NCBI GenBank assembly: GCA_963783195.1
Contig: CAWAMV010000004.1
Span: 124,001-188,000 of the forward strand
DNA from: Croceibacterium_B sp963783195
Lineage (GTDB): Bacteria > Pseudomonadota > Alphaproteobacteria > Sphingomonadales > Sphingomonadaceae
Direction of reading: 5' to 3'
Length of the DNA stretch: 64,000 nt
Part shown: piece after piece, positions 24,903-33,488 of the stretch
Layout: every line of letters starts with the position of its first letter
How positions within the stretch are numbered: the stretch's first letter is position 1
Notes under the pieces: generated by a model
Seen by the model: only the letters and a program-made list of their open reading frames with translations
Databases searched by the model: none
Told to the model about the DNA's origin: nothing
Made by a program: the position numbers and the translations under genes

Positions 24903-25700
24903 TTATTCGAACTCGGTGTGACCGTCCTCGTTGACCGGATTGCGGTCGTTTTCAGCGCATTGGAACTCGAACAGCTTGCCGTAGCGGTCTCGGCGGTACT
25001 TCTGCACGGCGTGGAACGGCTTCTCGAGCGCCTCGGGATCCTCCATCGTCATTTCGTTGACGAGCACGTTCGGGTCGGACGGATCGAGATGGATTCGCTC
25101 GACGAGGTGGAACTGGTCGGAATGCGGGTACCCGGTGTCGATCTCGAGTTCGGGATTGATGCCGACGGTGTCGACCACCAGCGTGTCGCCCTCCCACTTG
25201 CCGATGGAATCGCCCATGAAACTGGGATCGTGATCGGGATCGTGGGTCCGCCCGTCGGTCCAGATCGTGCGGGTCTGCATCCAGGCTTCCTGGTTGATCG
25301 TGACCCGGCCCGGCGCGAAAATGAACTCGTAGGGATACTGCCCGAGCCGCATGATCCGCGGCAACCCCGGCGGGCTGCAATTGGAACGCGTCCGCGGCAC
25401 GACGCCGTCGTTGGCCCGCGCTTCGGCCAGCCACTTCTCGCGTTCGGCCTTGAACTCGCCCTTGAGCTCGGGGTGGGCGGGCGCGGTGTCCTCGGCCCCG
25501 CCGCGCTGGAACATGGCGAACCAGATGCCGCCCCAGTCGGGCAGCTTGTCCAGTTCGGCGTAGTGCCCTTTGGGATAGGCTGCGCCCTGCCCTTCGGTCA
25601 CGCCCTCGGGCGGCGGCGACTGTGTCGCGGCGCCCAGTTGCGCTGCGGCCGGAGCCGCGACGAGCATTGCGGCGAGCGCCGCGAGCGACGCCCGCCTCAT
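24903..25700 (-). CDS. Secreted WEGDT-motif protein (1), unknown function
   Basis: A 265-residue exported protein (signal to AAAQ, residue 21) with the motifs DWGGIWF near residue 56, SNCSPPGLPRIM, and GDSIGKWEGDTLVVDTVG, then HSDQFHLVERIH. It belongs to a family I know only as uncharacterised, abundant in Sphingomonadales near TonB receptors. Paralogue of the gene at 26473. Its ATG overlaps the DUF6152 stop (ATGA). The conserved Cys-Pro-Pro-Gly and acidic Asp/Glu suggest binding of a small ligand; this is inference. Confidence 0.78.
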   Translation of the reverse strand: MRRASLAALAAMLVAAPAAAQLGAATQSPPPEGVTEGQGAAYPKGHYAELDKLPDWGGIWFAMFQRGGAEDTAPAHPELKGEFKAEREKWLAEARANDGVVPRTRSNCSPPGLPRIMRLGQYPYEFIFAPGRVTINQEAWMQTRTIWTDGRTHDPDHDPSFMGDSIGKWEGDTLVVDTVGINPELEIDTGYPHSDQFHLVERIHLDPSDPNVLVNEMTMEDPEALEKPFHAVQKYRRDRYGKLFEFQCAENDRNPVNEDGHTEFE

Positions 25701-26068
25701 CCGGCGGTGTCGCCCAGCTTGTTGCCGTCGGCGAGCTTCACGCCGACGTAACTGCCGCCTTTTGCCCCGCTGCGCAGGGGATGGACGTAGAGCGTGACCT
25801 TGTCCCCTGGCTTGAGCGAAGTCCGCTTCCAGCCTTCCTGAACCAGGTTGTTCGGGCTCGTCATCTCGATCGCCCAGTTTTCGGAGCCGTCCGGGCTCTT
25901 GACGTCCGCCAGGATGAAGCTGTGCGGGTTCTGCCACTTGAACTTGGTCACCGTGGCTTCCATCGCGATGGTCTTCTTCATGTCGAACATCGAGTAGGAA
26001 TGGTGCGCCGATGCGGGCACCGCCGCTGCCGCGAGGGCGGCGATAGCGATGGTTGTAAATTTCTTCAT
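25697..26068 (-). CDS. DUF6152 family periplasmic protein (1)
   Basis: A 123-residue exported protein: signal peptide ending PASA, then the family hallmark AHHSYSMFD, followed by a small beta-barrel (VTKFKWQNPHSFILADV, WAIEMTSPNNLVQEGW, GDKVTLYVHPLRSG). The His pair at the new N-terminus could bind metal. Function of DUF6152 is unknown. Paired here with a WEGDT protein through an ATGA overlap. Confidence 0.85.
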   Translation of the reverse strand: MKKFTTIAIAALAAAAVPASAHHSYSMFDMKKTIAMEATVTKFKWQNPHSFILADVKSPDGSENWAIEMTSPNNLVQEGWKRTSLKPGDKVTLYVHPLRSGAKGGSYVGVKLADGNKLGDTAG

Positions 26069-26087
26069 GGGGTCGCCTCCTCTCAGA

Positions 26088-26483
26088 TTACAGGCGGGGA
26101 ACGTTGACCGGCTCGCCGTTCTTCGGAAGGCCGGAATCGAGCGTCTTGCCATCGGGCAGCTTCACGTCGAGGAAAAGCCCGCCCGGCTTGCCGTCGCGCA
26201 GCGGGTTGAAGCGCACGGTCACCTTGTCACCCTGCTTGAGCGCAGAGCGCGTCCAGCCCTGGCGCTTGAGGTTGTTGGGACTGTTCAGCTCAAGCGACCA
26301 GTGGCGCCCGCCCGCTGCATCGAGTTCGATGAACGCGTGCGGATTGGTCCATTGGAACGCGCTGACCTTGCCTTCGACGGTCATGATCTTCTTCTGGTCG
26401 AACATCGCAAAGCTGTGGTGTGCCGCCGCGGGTACGCCCGCCGCAACCGCCGCCAGTGCGATGACGGTAAGCTTAGTTTTCAT
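26088..26483 (-). CDS. DUF6152 family periplasmic protein (2)
   Basis: A 131-residue paralogue of the preceding gene: signal to PAAA, AHHSFAMFD, FQWTNPHAFIELDA, LELNSPNNLKRQGW, GDKVTVRFNPLRDG. ATG 26483 overlaps the upstream WEGDT gene by 11 bases. The order WEGDT-DUF6152-DUF6152-WEGDT suggests duplication of a two-gene unit in mirror order or internal rearrangement. Confidence 0.85.
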   Translation of the reverse strand: MKTKLTVIALAAVAAGVPAAAHHSFAMFDQKKIMTVEGKVSAFQWTNPHAFIELDAAGGRHWSLELNSPNNLKRQGWTRSALKQGDKVTVRFNPLRDGKPGGLFLDVKLPDGKTLDSGLPKNGEPVNVPRL

Positions 26484-27405
26484 CTTCAACCCCTTCGACT
26501 TCACTTTTGCCGCGCTCTTCGGCGGCTTCCTTGCCCAGGTTCGTGCCGGGCAGATTCTGGTTGTACTGCAGGATGCAGACCGCCTCGTTGATGTCGGTGT
26601 AGTCGGCGCGGTCGAACTCCTTCACGGAGCGCCACTCGCCTTCCCACATCTGCGGGTCGGTCATGATGTATTCGATGCGCATCTTGGCCGGACTGGGCAT
26701 GGTGATGCGTTCGGTCATCGCGAACTCGTCGGAGATCGGGATGCCGCGATCGATGTAATGGTTGTCGGTCTCGAAATAACGGGTGTCGACGACCAGCGTG
26801 TCGCCTTCCCAGTGACCGACCGATTCGCCGTTGTAGCTCGGCACCACGAGATCCGGGTCGGAGTGCTCGCGCCCATCGAGGAAGATCGTGCGGACCGAGT
26901 TGTTGAAGCCCGAGATCATGTAGATGGCCGTCGGCAGCTGGATGAACGCATGAGGCCACACGCGCGTCATGATCATCGGCATGCCCGGCGGATAGCACTG
27001 GCCGATGGCATCACGGTACGTCGCGTTGCGCGCCTCGTACTTCGGAGCCTCGATCAACGCCTCGCGCCCTTCGGCGTAGAACTTGGGATAGGGTGGGCCG
27101 AACAGGAACTTGCTGAACCCCTCGTGCAGGTCGACGAACCAGGTCCCGGTCACATCGAACGGCGCGGCCGGCCGCGGCTTGTTGAGGTTGGCCGGCGCCA
27201 GCGCGCCGAGATAGCCCGGGTGCTTGGGCACCATTTCGTTATAGCGTTCCGGCGGAATCGGAGTCAGTGGACGCACCACCTCGGGCTGCGCGGGCAGGTC
27301 CCCTTCCGCAGGATAGGCCACCTTGGGCGCATCCTGGGCGAAAGCCGGCGCAATGGCCAGGATGCTCACGAGCAAGGCGAGCGGAGCGCGGTCAAATCTT
27401 GGCAA
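26473..27405 (-). CDS. Secreted WEGDT-motif protein (2), unknown function
   Basis: A 310-residue exported paralogue of the gene at 24903: GTWFVDLHEG, CYPPGMPMIMTRVWP, GESVGHWEGDTLVVDTRYF, SDEFAMTERITM. I choose the TTG at 27405 because AGGAGGGG lies four bases before it and it gives a standard signal peptide ending AFAQ; an ATG at 27429 is an alternative. First gene of the leftward four-gene operon. An operator-like dyad is 50 bases upstream. Confidence 0.78.
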   Translation of the reverse strand: MPRFDRAPLALLVSILAIAPAFAQDAPKVAYPAEGDLPAQPEVVRPLTPIPPERYNEMVPKHPGYLGALAPANLNKPRPAAPFDVTGTWFVDLHEGFSKFLFGPPYPKFYAEGREALIEAPKYEARNATYRDAIGQCYPPGMPMIMTRVWPHAFIQLPTAIYMISGFNNSVRTIFLDGREHSDPDLVVPSYNGESVGHWEGDTLVVDTRYFETDNHYIDRGIPISDEFAMTERITMPSPAKMRIEYIMTDPQMWEGEWRSVKEFDRADYTDINEAVCILQYNQNLPGTNLGKEAAEERGKSEVEGVEDEN

Positions 27406-27454
27406 TATCCCCTCCTCTTTGGCTGCCAATGCAGCTCATAGCCCGTTTCTTGTT

Positions 27455-27469
27455 TTTGACTATATCAAA
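27455..27469. promoter_or_regulatory. Operator candidate TTTGA-N5-TCAAA (WEGDT operon promoter)
   Basis: TTTGA (27455-27459), CTATA, TCAAA (27465-27469), a perfect 5-base dyad with 5-base spacer. It is 50 bases upstream of the TTG start at 27405. Confidence 0.52.
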
Positions 27470-27555
27470 TAACCTTTCGCGGATATGAACCCGGGCGCGC
27501 GCACAATCAATTGCTTTTAACCAGCAGCCGGCAGATCAGCCGACGATGAGCGACA

Positions 27556-27586
27556 GCCGCCGCCATGGTCAAGCCATGCCGGCGGC
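27556..27586. repeat. Strong inverted repeat after TonB receptor 2, possible terminator
   Basis: Thirteen-base arms GCCGCCGCCATGG and CCATGCCGGCGGC with one mismatch and a five-base loop, 20 bases past the receptor stop. There is no T-run on either strand, so termination would have to be Rho-dependent or the hairpin may protect the mRNA end. Confidence 0.5.
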
Positions 27587-27605
27587 CGTTGTATTCAAGG
27601 GCCCC

Positions 27606-30080
27606 CTAGAAGTCGTACTGCAAGGTCAGCCCGAATTCTCGCGGCTTGCCGCGCACGACGAACAACGCCGCGCGTTCCGGCTTGGCCGCGGGAATCTGGA
27701 TGAACGTGGGCCCACCGCGATCCCAGTATCCACCGCCGAACCGGCTGCCGTAAGTCGCATAGGTGTTGTCGAGCAGGTTGTTGACGAACGCGCTCACGGT
27801 GATCGGAACGCCATCCGGCTTGTAGCGCACACGGGCGTTGACCAGTTCGATCGCCGGCATCCGGTAGGCTGAATCGCCCGTTTCCGACGGGTGAGTCGGC
27901 TGGTCGCTGGTATAGGCGTAGCTGAGGTTCATCGTAACCTCGCCGGGCCCAAGGTCGGCCTGGTAGTTCGCGCCGATATTGTAGCTGAACTTGGGCGGCC
28001 CGGGGAACAGGTTGGGGCCACCGTTGGCCGCCTCGTCCTTCAGGTCGTAGCCGGTATAGCCGAACGATCCGTCGAGCCAGAAGTCGTCGGTCAGGAACAG
28101 CTGCGAATCGAGCTCGACCCCGTAGATGTCCACGTCGCCCGTGTTCGAGACCTCGACCCGGAAACCCGGCGGCACCGGGCAATTCGGCTCGCCAGCACAT
28201 TGCACCTGCCGCGCCGACTGCCGGTTGGACCACTGCATGAAGAACACCGTCGGATTGAACCGCAGCCGCCGGCCGAAAGCTTCGAGGCGCATGCCCGCTT
28301 CGTAGTTGATCACCTTTTCCGGATCGATCGGCTGGATGTAGTCGCCGCTCTGGTCCGCGCCCGGGACGTTGTCGATGATGCCCACGCCGCTGTACGAGCC
28401 GGCCTTGTAGGCTTTCGAAACCGTCGCATAGAGCATCCAGTCGGGCAGGATGTGGTAATCGAGCGACGCCCGCCAATCGACCACGTCCCAGTTGTGATCG
28501 CTCCACACGGTGGTCGAGCTGGTCCCCGGGGCGGGAGTGAAATCCGCCGAGGGAAACTCGGTCTCTGCATAATACTTGTAATCGTGGGCGTAGCGCAGCC
28601 CGCCGGTGAAGTTGAGCCGGCTGGTCAGGTGCCAGGTCGCGCTGCCGAACAGGCCGAGCGAATCCGATTTCTGAGTGGTTTCCGTGTCGGCCCGGTGAAA
28701 CAGCCCGGCATCGGCATTTCCGTTGGGTCGCGGCTGATCCTTGAACGGACCGCCGCGCGGGGTATCGCTGGTTCCGCGCCGGGTCTCGATGAAGCCGTCG
28801 CTGAACGATTTCTCGTGGAAGTAGCTGCCGCCGACCACGAGGTCGACCGCGCCGCCGAGAAGACCGGCGTTGAGCTGCAGCTCCTGATACAGCACGTCGG
28901 AGGTAACCTTGGTGTACCGCTGCTCCGTGCCGAGGAACTGCCAGTCCACCTGGCTTTCGTTATCGAGGTTGGACAGGCCGGAGATCGAGCTGATGCTCAT
29001 CGTGTCCGACAGGTCGTAGGTCAGGTTGATGTTGCCCTGCCAGTACGTGTTGTTTTCGAACTGCTCGCAGGCCTTGTCCCAGTCAGGATCGAAGTCATCC
29101 ATCAGGCAGATGCTCGGCGCAGTGAAGTCGCCCGGGACGATCCGGGGATCGTTGTAGGCTGCCAGCGGAGCCTGTCCGGCTAGCTTGAAGGCGTCGTTGA
29201 CCCAGTCGCCGTAGTTACCCTCCCAATAACCCTCGATGCCGGGGCGCATGTCGAATTCCTCGAAGACCTGCGGCGAGCCCGAGCCCTTGCTGTCCGAGTA
29301 GAGGAAGCCGACGTCAACCGTCAGGTCGCTGGTCGGCTCGACGCGCAGTTCGGCGTGGCCCACGTAGTCGGTGCTCTCGCCGAGCTTCTGCGTGGCGCGA
29401 TCCACCCAGCCGCCCTGGTGCAGGCGTGCACCCTGGAGACGCAGTGCGGCCGAATCGCCCAGCGGAAGATTGATGGCTCCGATCACGTCGCGGCGATCCA
29501 TGTTGGCCACCGTTCCCCGAACATAGCCTTCGGTCACCCCAAGCTCGGGCTGCTTGGTGAAGTACCGGATCGCGCCGCCGGTGGAATTGCGCCCGAACAG
29601 GGTGCCCTGCGGCCCGCGCAGGACCTCGATCCGGTCGACGTCGAGCACGCGCAGGATCGAGCCGTTGGTGCGCGGAACATAGATACCATCGATGTACAGG
29701 CCTACTCCGCGCTCGCCGGTGGCCCCACCGCCGCCGGAGATGCCGCGAATCGAGAACGAGGGATTCGAATTGCTGCTGCCCCGACCCCCGGTGATGTTGA
29801 GGTTCGGCGTGAACGTGGCGAGGTCCTGCAGGTCTTCGATGCCCTTGGCTTCGACGAGCTCCTCGCTGACCGCGACGATCGACAGCGGCGTGTCCTGCAA
29901 GTCGGTCTTCCGCCGCTCGGCGGTGACGATGATGGCGTTGCCCGGAGCGGCCTTTTCCCCGTCGCCGGCGGCGTCCTGCGCCTCGGCCGGAGCTACCGCC
30001 AGGAAGCCCACGGCCGCCCCGGCAACAAGAAGACGCGCGCGAAATGAATGCAAAATCGATGGTGTCTGGCCAAAAGCCAT
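27606..30080 (-). CDS. TonB-dependent receptor (2)
   Basis: An 824-residue outer-membrane receptor with signal peptide (to about 35, PAEAQ), TonB box NAIIVTAERR, plug motifs FSIRGISGGGGATGERG and IEVLRGPQGTLFGRNSTGG, and a barrel ending REFGLTLQYDF. It differs clearly from receptor 1. It is alone between the WEGDT operon and the hydrolase gene and has its own operator-like dyad 79 bases upstream, so it is probably induced with the rest of the region. Confidence 0.94.
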   Translation of the reverse strand: MAFGQTPSILHSFRARLLVAGAAVGFLAVAPAEAQDAAGDGEKAAPGNAIIVTAERRKTDLQDTPLSIVAVSEELVEAKGIEDLQDLATFTPNLNITGGRGSSNSNPSFSIRGISGGGGATGERGVGLYIDGIYVPRTNGSILRVLDVDRIEVLRGPQGTLFGRNSTGGAIRYFTKQPELGVTEGYVRGTVANMDRRDVIGAINLPLGDSAALRLQGARLHQGGWVDRATQKLGESTDYVGHAELRVEPTSDLTVDVGFLYSDSKGSGSPQVFEEFDMRPGIEGYWEGNYGDWVNDAFKLAGQAPLAAYNDPRIVPGDFTAPSICLMDDFDPDWDKACEQFENNTYWQGNINLTYDLSDTMSISSISGLSNLDNESQVDWQFLGTEQRYTKVTSDVLYQELQLNAGLLGGAVDLVVGGSYFHEKSFSDGFIETRRGTSDTPRGGPFKDQPRPNGNADAGLFHRADTETTQKSDSLGLFGSATWHLTSRLNFTGGLRYAHDYKYYAETEFPSADFTPAPGTSSTTVWSDHNWDVVDWRASLDYHILPDWMLYATVSKAYKAGSYSGVGIIDNVPGADQSGDYIQPIDPEKVINYEAGMRLEAFGRRLRFNPTVFFMQWSNRQSARQVQCAGEPNCPVPPGFRVEVSNTGDVDIYGVELDSQLFLTDDFWLDGSFGYTGYDLKDEAANGGPNLFPGPPKFSYNIGANYQADLGPGEVTMNLSYAYTSDQPTHPSETGDSAYRMPAIELVNARVRYKPDGVPITVSAFVNNLLDNTYATYGSRFGGGYWDRGGPTFIQIPAAKPERAALFVVRGKPREFGLTLQYDF

Positions 30081-30158
30081 CCCTTGCCCTCCCCTTAGGC
30101 TATTTGCTCAATGCCGGATCGCTCGTTGACGACCGGCATCCCTACGATCAGAACTTTT

Positions 30159-30173
30159 TTTGAGTTTGTCAAA
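30159..30173. promoter_or_regulatory. Operator candidate TTTGA-N5-TCAAA (TonB receptor 2 promoter)
   Basis: TTTGA (30159-30163), GTTTG, TCAAA (30169-30173), a perfect 5-base dyad. It is 79 bases from the receptor start at 30080. Confidence 0.52.
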
Positions 30174-30269
30174 TAGAGGAGGGGAAAGTCTTCGTTTTCG
30201 CCGCCCAAGAACATCATCTTGCGGTCGCCCGGAAGGCGGCAAACCACTCATTCGCGGGCTGCCGCTCGG

Positions 30270-31358
30270 CTAGGTCAACTCTTTTTCGAGCAACCAGCTC
30301 TCAATGATCTGCGCGATGTCGCCGCTGTTGCGTTCCAGCTGCATCGCGTGGCCGTTTCCGTGGACCCCGCGATCCTCGAGCCGCAGGTGTTCCACCTCCA
30401 CGCCCGCCTGGCGCAGGAATTCAACCATCGCGTGGTTGTCCGCTGCCATCCACGAAGCCTCTGCCGTGACCAATACGACAGGAAATCCGCTGGCGAGATT
30501 GGGCAGCCGCCGCGCGGGTTCTGCCTGGACCTTGTAGGCAACCAGCCCCTCGCCCGGAGAAGGCCGGTCCGCACTCGCCAGGGTTTCACCGTCGGCAAGG
30601 GGAGGATCGAAGGTGAGCGGCGCGTGGGTAATCCCGTAAGGCAACTTGCCGGAGATTGCCTCGAACGGAGGGCCGAGGGGCTCGATTGAAACCAGCCCGC
30701 GTATCAGGTTCGGGCGTGCATCGGCGATCAGCCAGCCCGGCGGACCGCCCGCCGAATGGCTCAGCACGATGGCCGGACCGATCCGGTCGAGCAATTCCGC
30801 CCCGGCCCGCTGCGCATCGCGCTGCCACTGCGCCGGGTCGGCCAGCGTCGGCCCGGTTCCCGCGAGGAACGAGAGGAAGGCCGGATCGTCCATCTTGCCG
30901 CTGCCCGGCCATTGCGTGTGGAGCTTTGCCTGCGGGTAGTTGTCGGGGAAATCTTCTGGCCGCGTGAACAGCCGTTCGAGGAACACGGTCGGCCCGGGTC
31001 CTGCCATCTCGCCCTGGAAGGCCGGCTGGAACGGGCTGCGGCCATGTTGCGGGCGATCGACCACGTAGACCGGCCAGCCCCGGCGAACGAACCAGTGGAC
31101 CCAGCCCTCGCGCCCGTCGGCGGTGCCGAGGAAATCGGTTCCTTGTCCGCCGCCGCCGTGGATCATCACGATGGGGGTTTCGTGCCGCAAGTCCTCGGGA
31201 ATCCAGAACTCGTTGTATTGCTGGCCGCGCATCGCCTTGCCGGCGACCGGGTGATCGACCAGCTCGCCGCCGGTCCAGAAAAAGCCCTGCGCGGCAAGGC
31301 GCAGTGGCGCAGCCTGTCCCGCGGCATGGAGAGCGGACGGATGGTAATCGCGCGCCAT
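30270..31358 (-). CDS. Alpha/beta hydrolase
   Basis: A 362-residue hydrolase: oxyanion-hole segment VMIHGGGGQGTDF, nucleophile elbow LSHSAGGPPGW (Ser in S-H-S-A-G, with Ser in place of the first Gly of GxSxG), and catalytic His in RGVHGNGHAMQLE near the C-terminus. No signal peptide, so it is cytoplasmic. ATG overlaps the monooxygenase stop by one base (TAATG); the two form an operon and the hydrolase probably cleaves an ester or ring-opened product. Confidence 0.9.
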   Translation of the reverse strand: MARDYHPSALHAAGQAAPLRLAAQGFFWTGGELVDHPVAGKAMRGQQYNEFWIPEDLRHETPIVMIHGGGGQGTDFLGTADGREGWVHWFVRRGWPVYVVDRPQHGRSPFQPAFQGEMAGPGPTVFLERLFTRPEDFPDNYPQAKLHTQWPGSGKMDDPAFLSFLAGTGPTLADPAQWQRDAQRAGAELLDRIGPAIVLSHSAGGPPGWLIADARPNLIRGLVSIEPLGPPFEAISGKLPYGITHAPLTFDPPLADGETLASADRPSPGEGLVAYKVQAEPARRLPNLASGFPVVLVTAEASWMAADNHAMVEFLRQAGVEVEHLRLEDRGVHGNGHAMQLERNSGDIAQIIESWLLEKELT

Positions 31359-32611
31359 TACTGGATTTGCCCCTTGCGGCCCTTGATGTCGATCTGCACC
31401 CGGTCGGTGGGATCTGCATCGGCCCAGCGCGAGCCCGGGCGCAGCGTGTCGCCGATGACCTTGTAGGCGAACAGCATCAGCAGCGCGCCCGAGTCCGGAT
31501 CCTCCGACAGCGCGCGGACCGCCGCGTAATCCTTCTGCCGCTGGTCGGGGTCCTTTTCCTGCAGCATGCGCTTGTTCTCGGTCGCCGCCGGGGTGACGAC
31601 CTCCCAGAACACCCGCCGCCGCTCGTCGGAGAAGCGATCGAGCATGCTCTCGTCTTCCTCGCCCTTGAGGATCGCCCCGATCAGGTCGGCCGCGACTACG
31701 CCGGTCCACACCCCCGACGTCAGGCCCAGCCCGCCGCACGGGTTCGTCGCATGGGCGGCATCGCCGACCAGCACGAGGTGGCCCTTACGCAGCGTCTCGC
31801 CGGCGCGCTGGTGCAGCATGTAAGGGCTCGAGGAGACGATCTCGTAATCCTTCGAGCCTTGCATGAAATGCTCGTAACGCTCGTGGATGCGGTCCTCGTA
31901 GCTCTCGAGCGGGAGCGCGGAATCCTCCATGTAAGTGCAGCGCCATAGCCCGTCCCGATCGAGCTGGGCGATCACCGCCATGTTGACCGGGTCGCACACG
32001 AAGTTCGCCTGCTGGTAACCGAGCCTGGCGAAATCGAACTTGACGTTGGTGGCAACGAACCGCTCCGGCCAGGTCATCCCGTCAAAATCGATCCCCGCAA
32101 GCCGGCGTACGGTGCTGCGCGCGCCGTCGGCGGCGATCAGCCATTTCGCGGCGAAGGTCGTCTCCCCATCGGGCGAGGACGCGGTGACCGACACCCCGTC
32201 TTCGCGGTCTTCGTAAGCGGTCACCTCGTGGTCGAAATGGACCTCGACGCCGAGCGTCTCGGCATGCGCCATCGCCACCTTGGCGACCGCGTCCTGCCCG
32301 GCGTGGAGCTGATAATCGTAAGGGATACCCTCGATCGGCTCCTGTGTGACGACCGAGGTGTAGCCGAACTCGGGAATGTGCGTGCCGAACGTCCAGTTCT
32401 TGAACCCGATCGCGTTCAGCTCGTCGAGCAGCCCGAGTTCGTCGAGGACGACGAGCGTGGAGGGAAAGTAGATCGCCGCGCGGGGGCTTTCGACAATGTG
32501 CGGCTCCTTCTCCAGCACCCGTACGCTGGCGCCGGTCTGCGCCAGTGCCAGCGCAGTGAGCATTCCCACCGGCCCCGCGCCCACCACGATTACGTCGACC
32601 CATTCCGCCAT
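31358..32611 (-). CDS. FAD-dependent aromatic monooxygenase (MhpA/PheA family)
   Basis: A 417-residue flavoprotein hydroxylase: FAD fingerprint VVGAGPVGMLTALALAQTG (9-27), DG motif LIAADGARSTVRR (about 160-172) and GD motif VLVGDAAHATNPCGGLG (about 287-303). Such enzymes use NADH and oxygen to hydroxylate phenolic rings. It is shorter than MhpA (about 550), lacking the C-terminal thioredoxin-like domain. ATG 32611 follows GAGGAGGG; a longer in-frame reading is not supported. Confidence 0.91.
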   Translation of the reverse strand: MAEWVDVIVVGAGPVGMLTALALAQTGASVRVLEKEPHIVESPRAAIYFPSTLVVLDELGLLDELNAIGFKNWTFGTHIPEFGYTSVVTQEPIEGIPYDYQLHAGQDAVAKVAMAHAETLGVEVHFDHEVTAYEDREDGVSVTASSPDGETTFAAKWLIAADGARSTVRRLAGIDFDGMTWPERFVATNVKFDFARLGYQQANFVCDPVNMAVIAQLDRDGLWRCTYMEDSALPLESYEDRIHERYEHFMQGSKDYEIVSSSPYMLHQRAGETLRKGHLVLVGDAAHATNPCGGLGLTSGVWTGVVAADLIGAILKGEEDESMLDRFSDERRRVFWEVVTPAATENKRMLQEKDPDQRQKDYAAVRALSEDPDSGALLMLFAYKVIGDTLRPGSRWADADPTDRVQIDIKGRKGQIQ

Positions 32612-32810
32612 CCGCAAATCCCTCCTCTTATCGATTGCCGAACCTAGCAAGCAGCGGCGGGCGCGCAATTCCTAACGGCACTTGTCAGCATTCCAACGAG
32701 GGCTGTCGCGCCGCTCGCCCGGTATGGGGTCTATCGACCACTCTCGGGTCCGGTGCGCTTGCCGCCTTGGCGCCAGGGCATATAAGTGCAGGCAGCAGGG
32801 GGTTTTCGGG

Positions 32811-33488
32811 GTGAAGCTGCTCTACATCGAGGACAATGCCGACGCCGCCGCCGACCTCACCGCGCTGCTCGCGCGTCACGGCAGCCAGGTGATCTGGGAG
32901 ATGCGCGGGGCCGATGGCCTGCGCCGCGCCGCCGCCGAACCGTTCGACACGATCATTCTCGACCGCATGCTGCCCGACATGGACGGGCTGCAGATCGTTC
33001 AGCGCCTGCGTGAAAGCGGTGTCGACGCGCCGGTCCTGATGCTGTCGGCCCTGGGCCGCAGCGCCAGCCGGGTGGAGGGGTTGGACGCCGGCGTCGACGA
33101 CTATCTCGCCAAGCCATACGAGCCCGAGGAACTGCTCGCCCGGCTCAAGGCCCTAGTCCGGCGAGCCGAAGGGCGAACCCACAGCGCGATCATCATCTAC
33201 GGCCAGTTCGAATGCCATGTGAAGGCCAGCACCGCGTTCCGCCGCAACGTGCACATTCCGCTCAGCCCCAAGGAATTCGAGCTGTTCCGCTACTTCATGG
33301 AAAATGCCGGGGAGGTGCTGACCCGCGACATGTTGCTGCGCGACGTATGGAAGATGAACTTCGACCCGCAGACCAATGTCGTCGACGTCAACATCGGCCG
33401 CCTGCGCCGCAAGCTGGAGCAAGGGTTCGAGCGGCCGGCGCTGGAAACGATCTGGGGCACGGGGTACCGGCTGACGACGGGTGAGTGA
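32811..33488 (+). CDS. OmpR-family two-component response regulator
   Basis: A 225-residue regulator: receiver domain with acidic pocket ED (7-8), phospho-acceptor Asp51 in ILDRMLPDMDG and Lys in YLAKPYE (about 101), then an OmpR-type winged helix (LSPKEFELFRYFMENAGEVL, VDVNIGRLRRKL, GTGYRL). Start is GTG at 32811; upstream in-frame material has no family similarity. It overlaps the kinase gene by eight bases. The 200-base region 32612-32810 is a divergent promoter with no clear consensus. Confidence 0.93.
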   Translation: MKLLYIEDNADAAADLTALLARHGSQVIWEMRGADGLRRAAAEPFDTIILDRMLPDMDGLQIVQRLRESGVDAPVLMLSALGRSASRVEGLDAGVDDYLAKPYEPEELLARLKALVRRAEGRTHSAIIIYGQFECHVKASTAFRRNVHIPLSPKEFELFRYFMENAGEVLTRDMLLRDVWKMNFDPQTNVVDVNIGRLRRKLEQGFERPALETIWGTGYRLTTGE

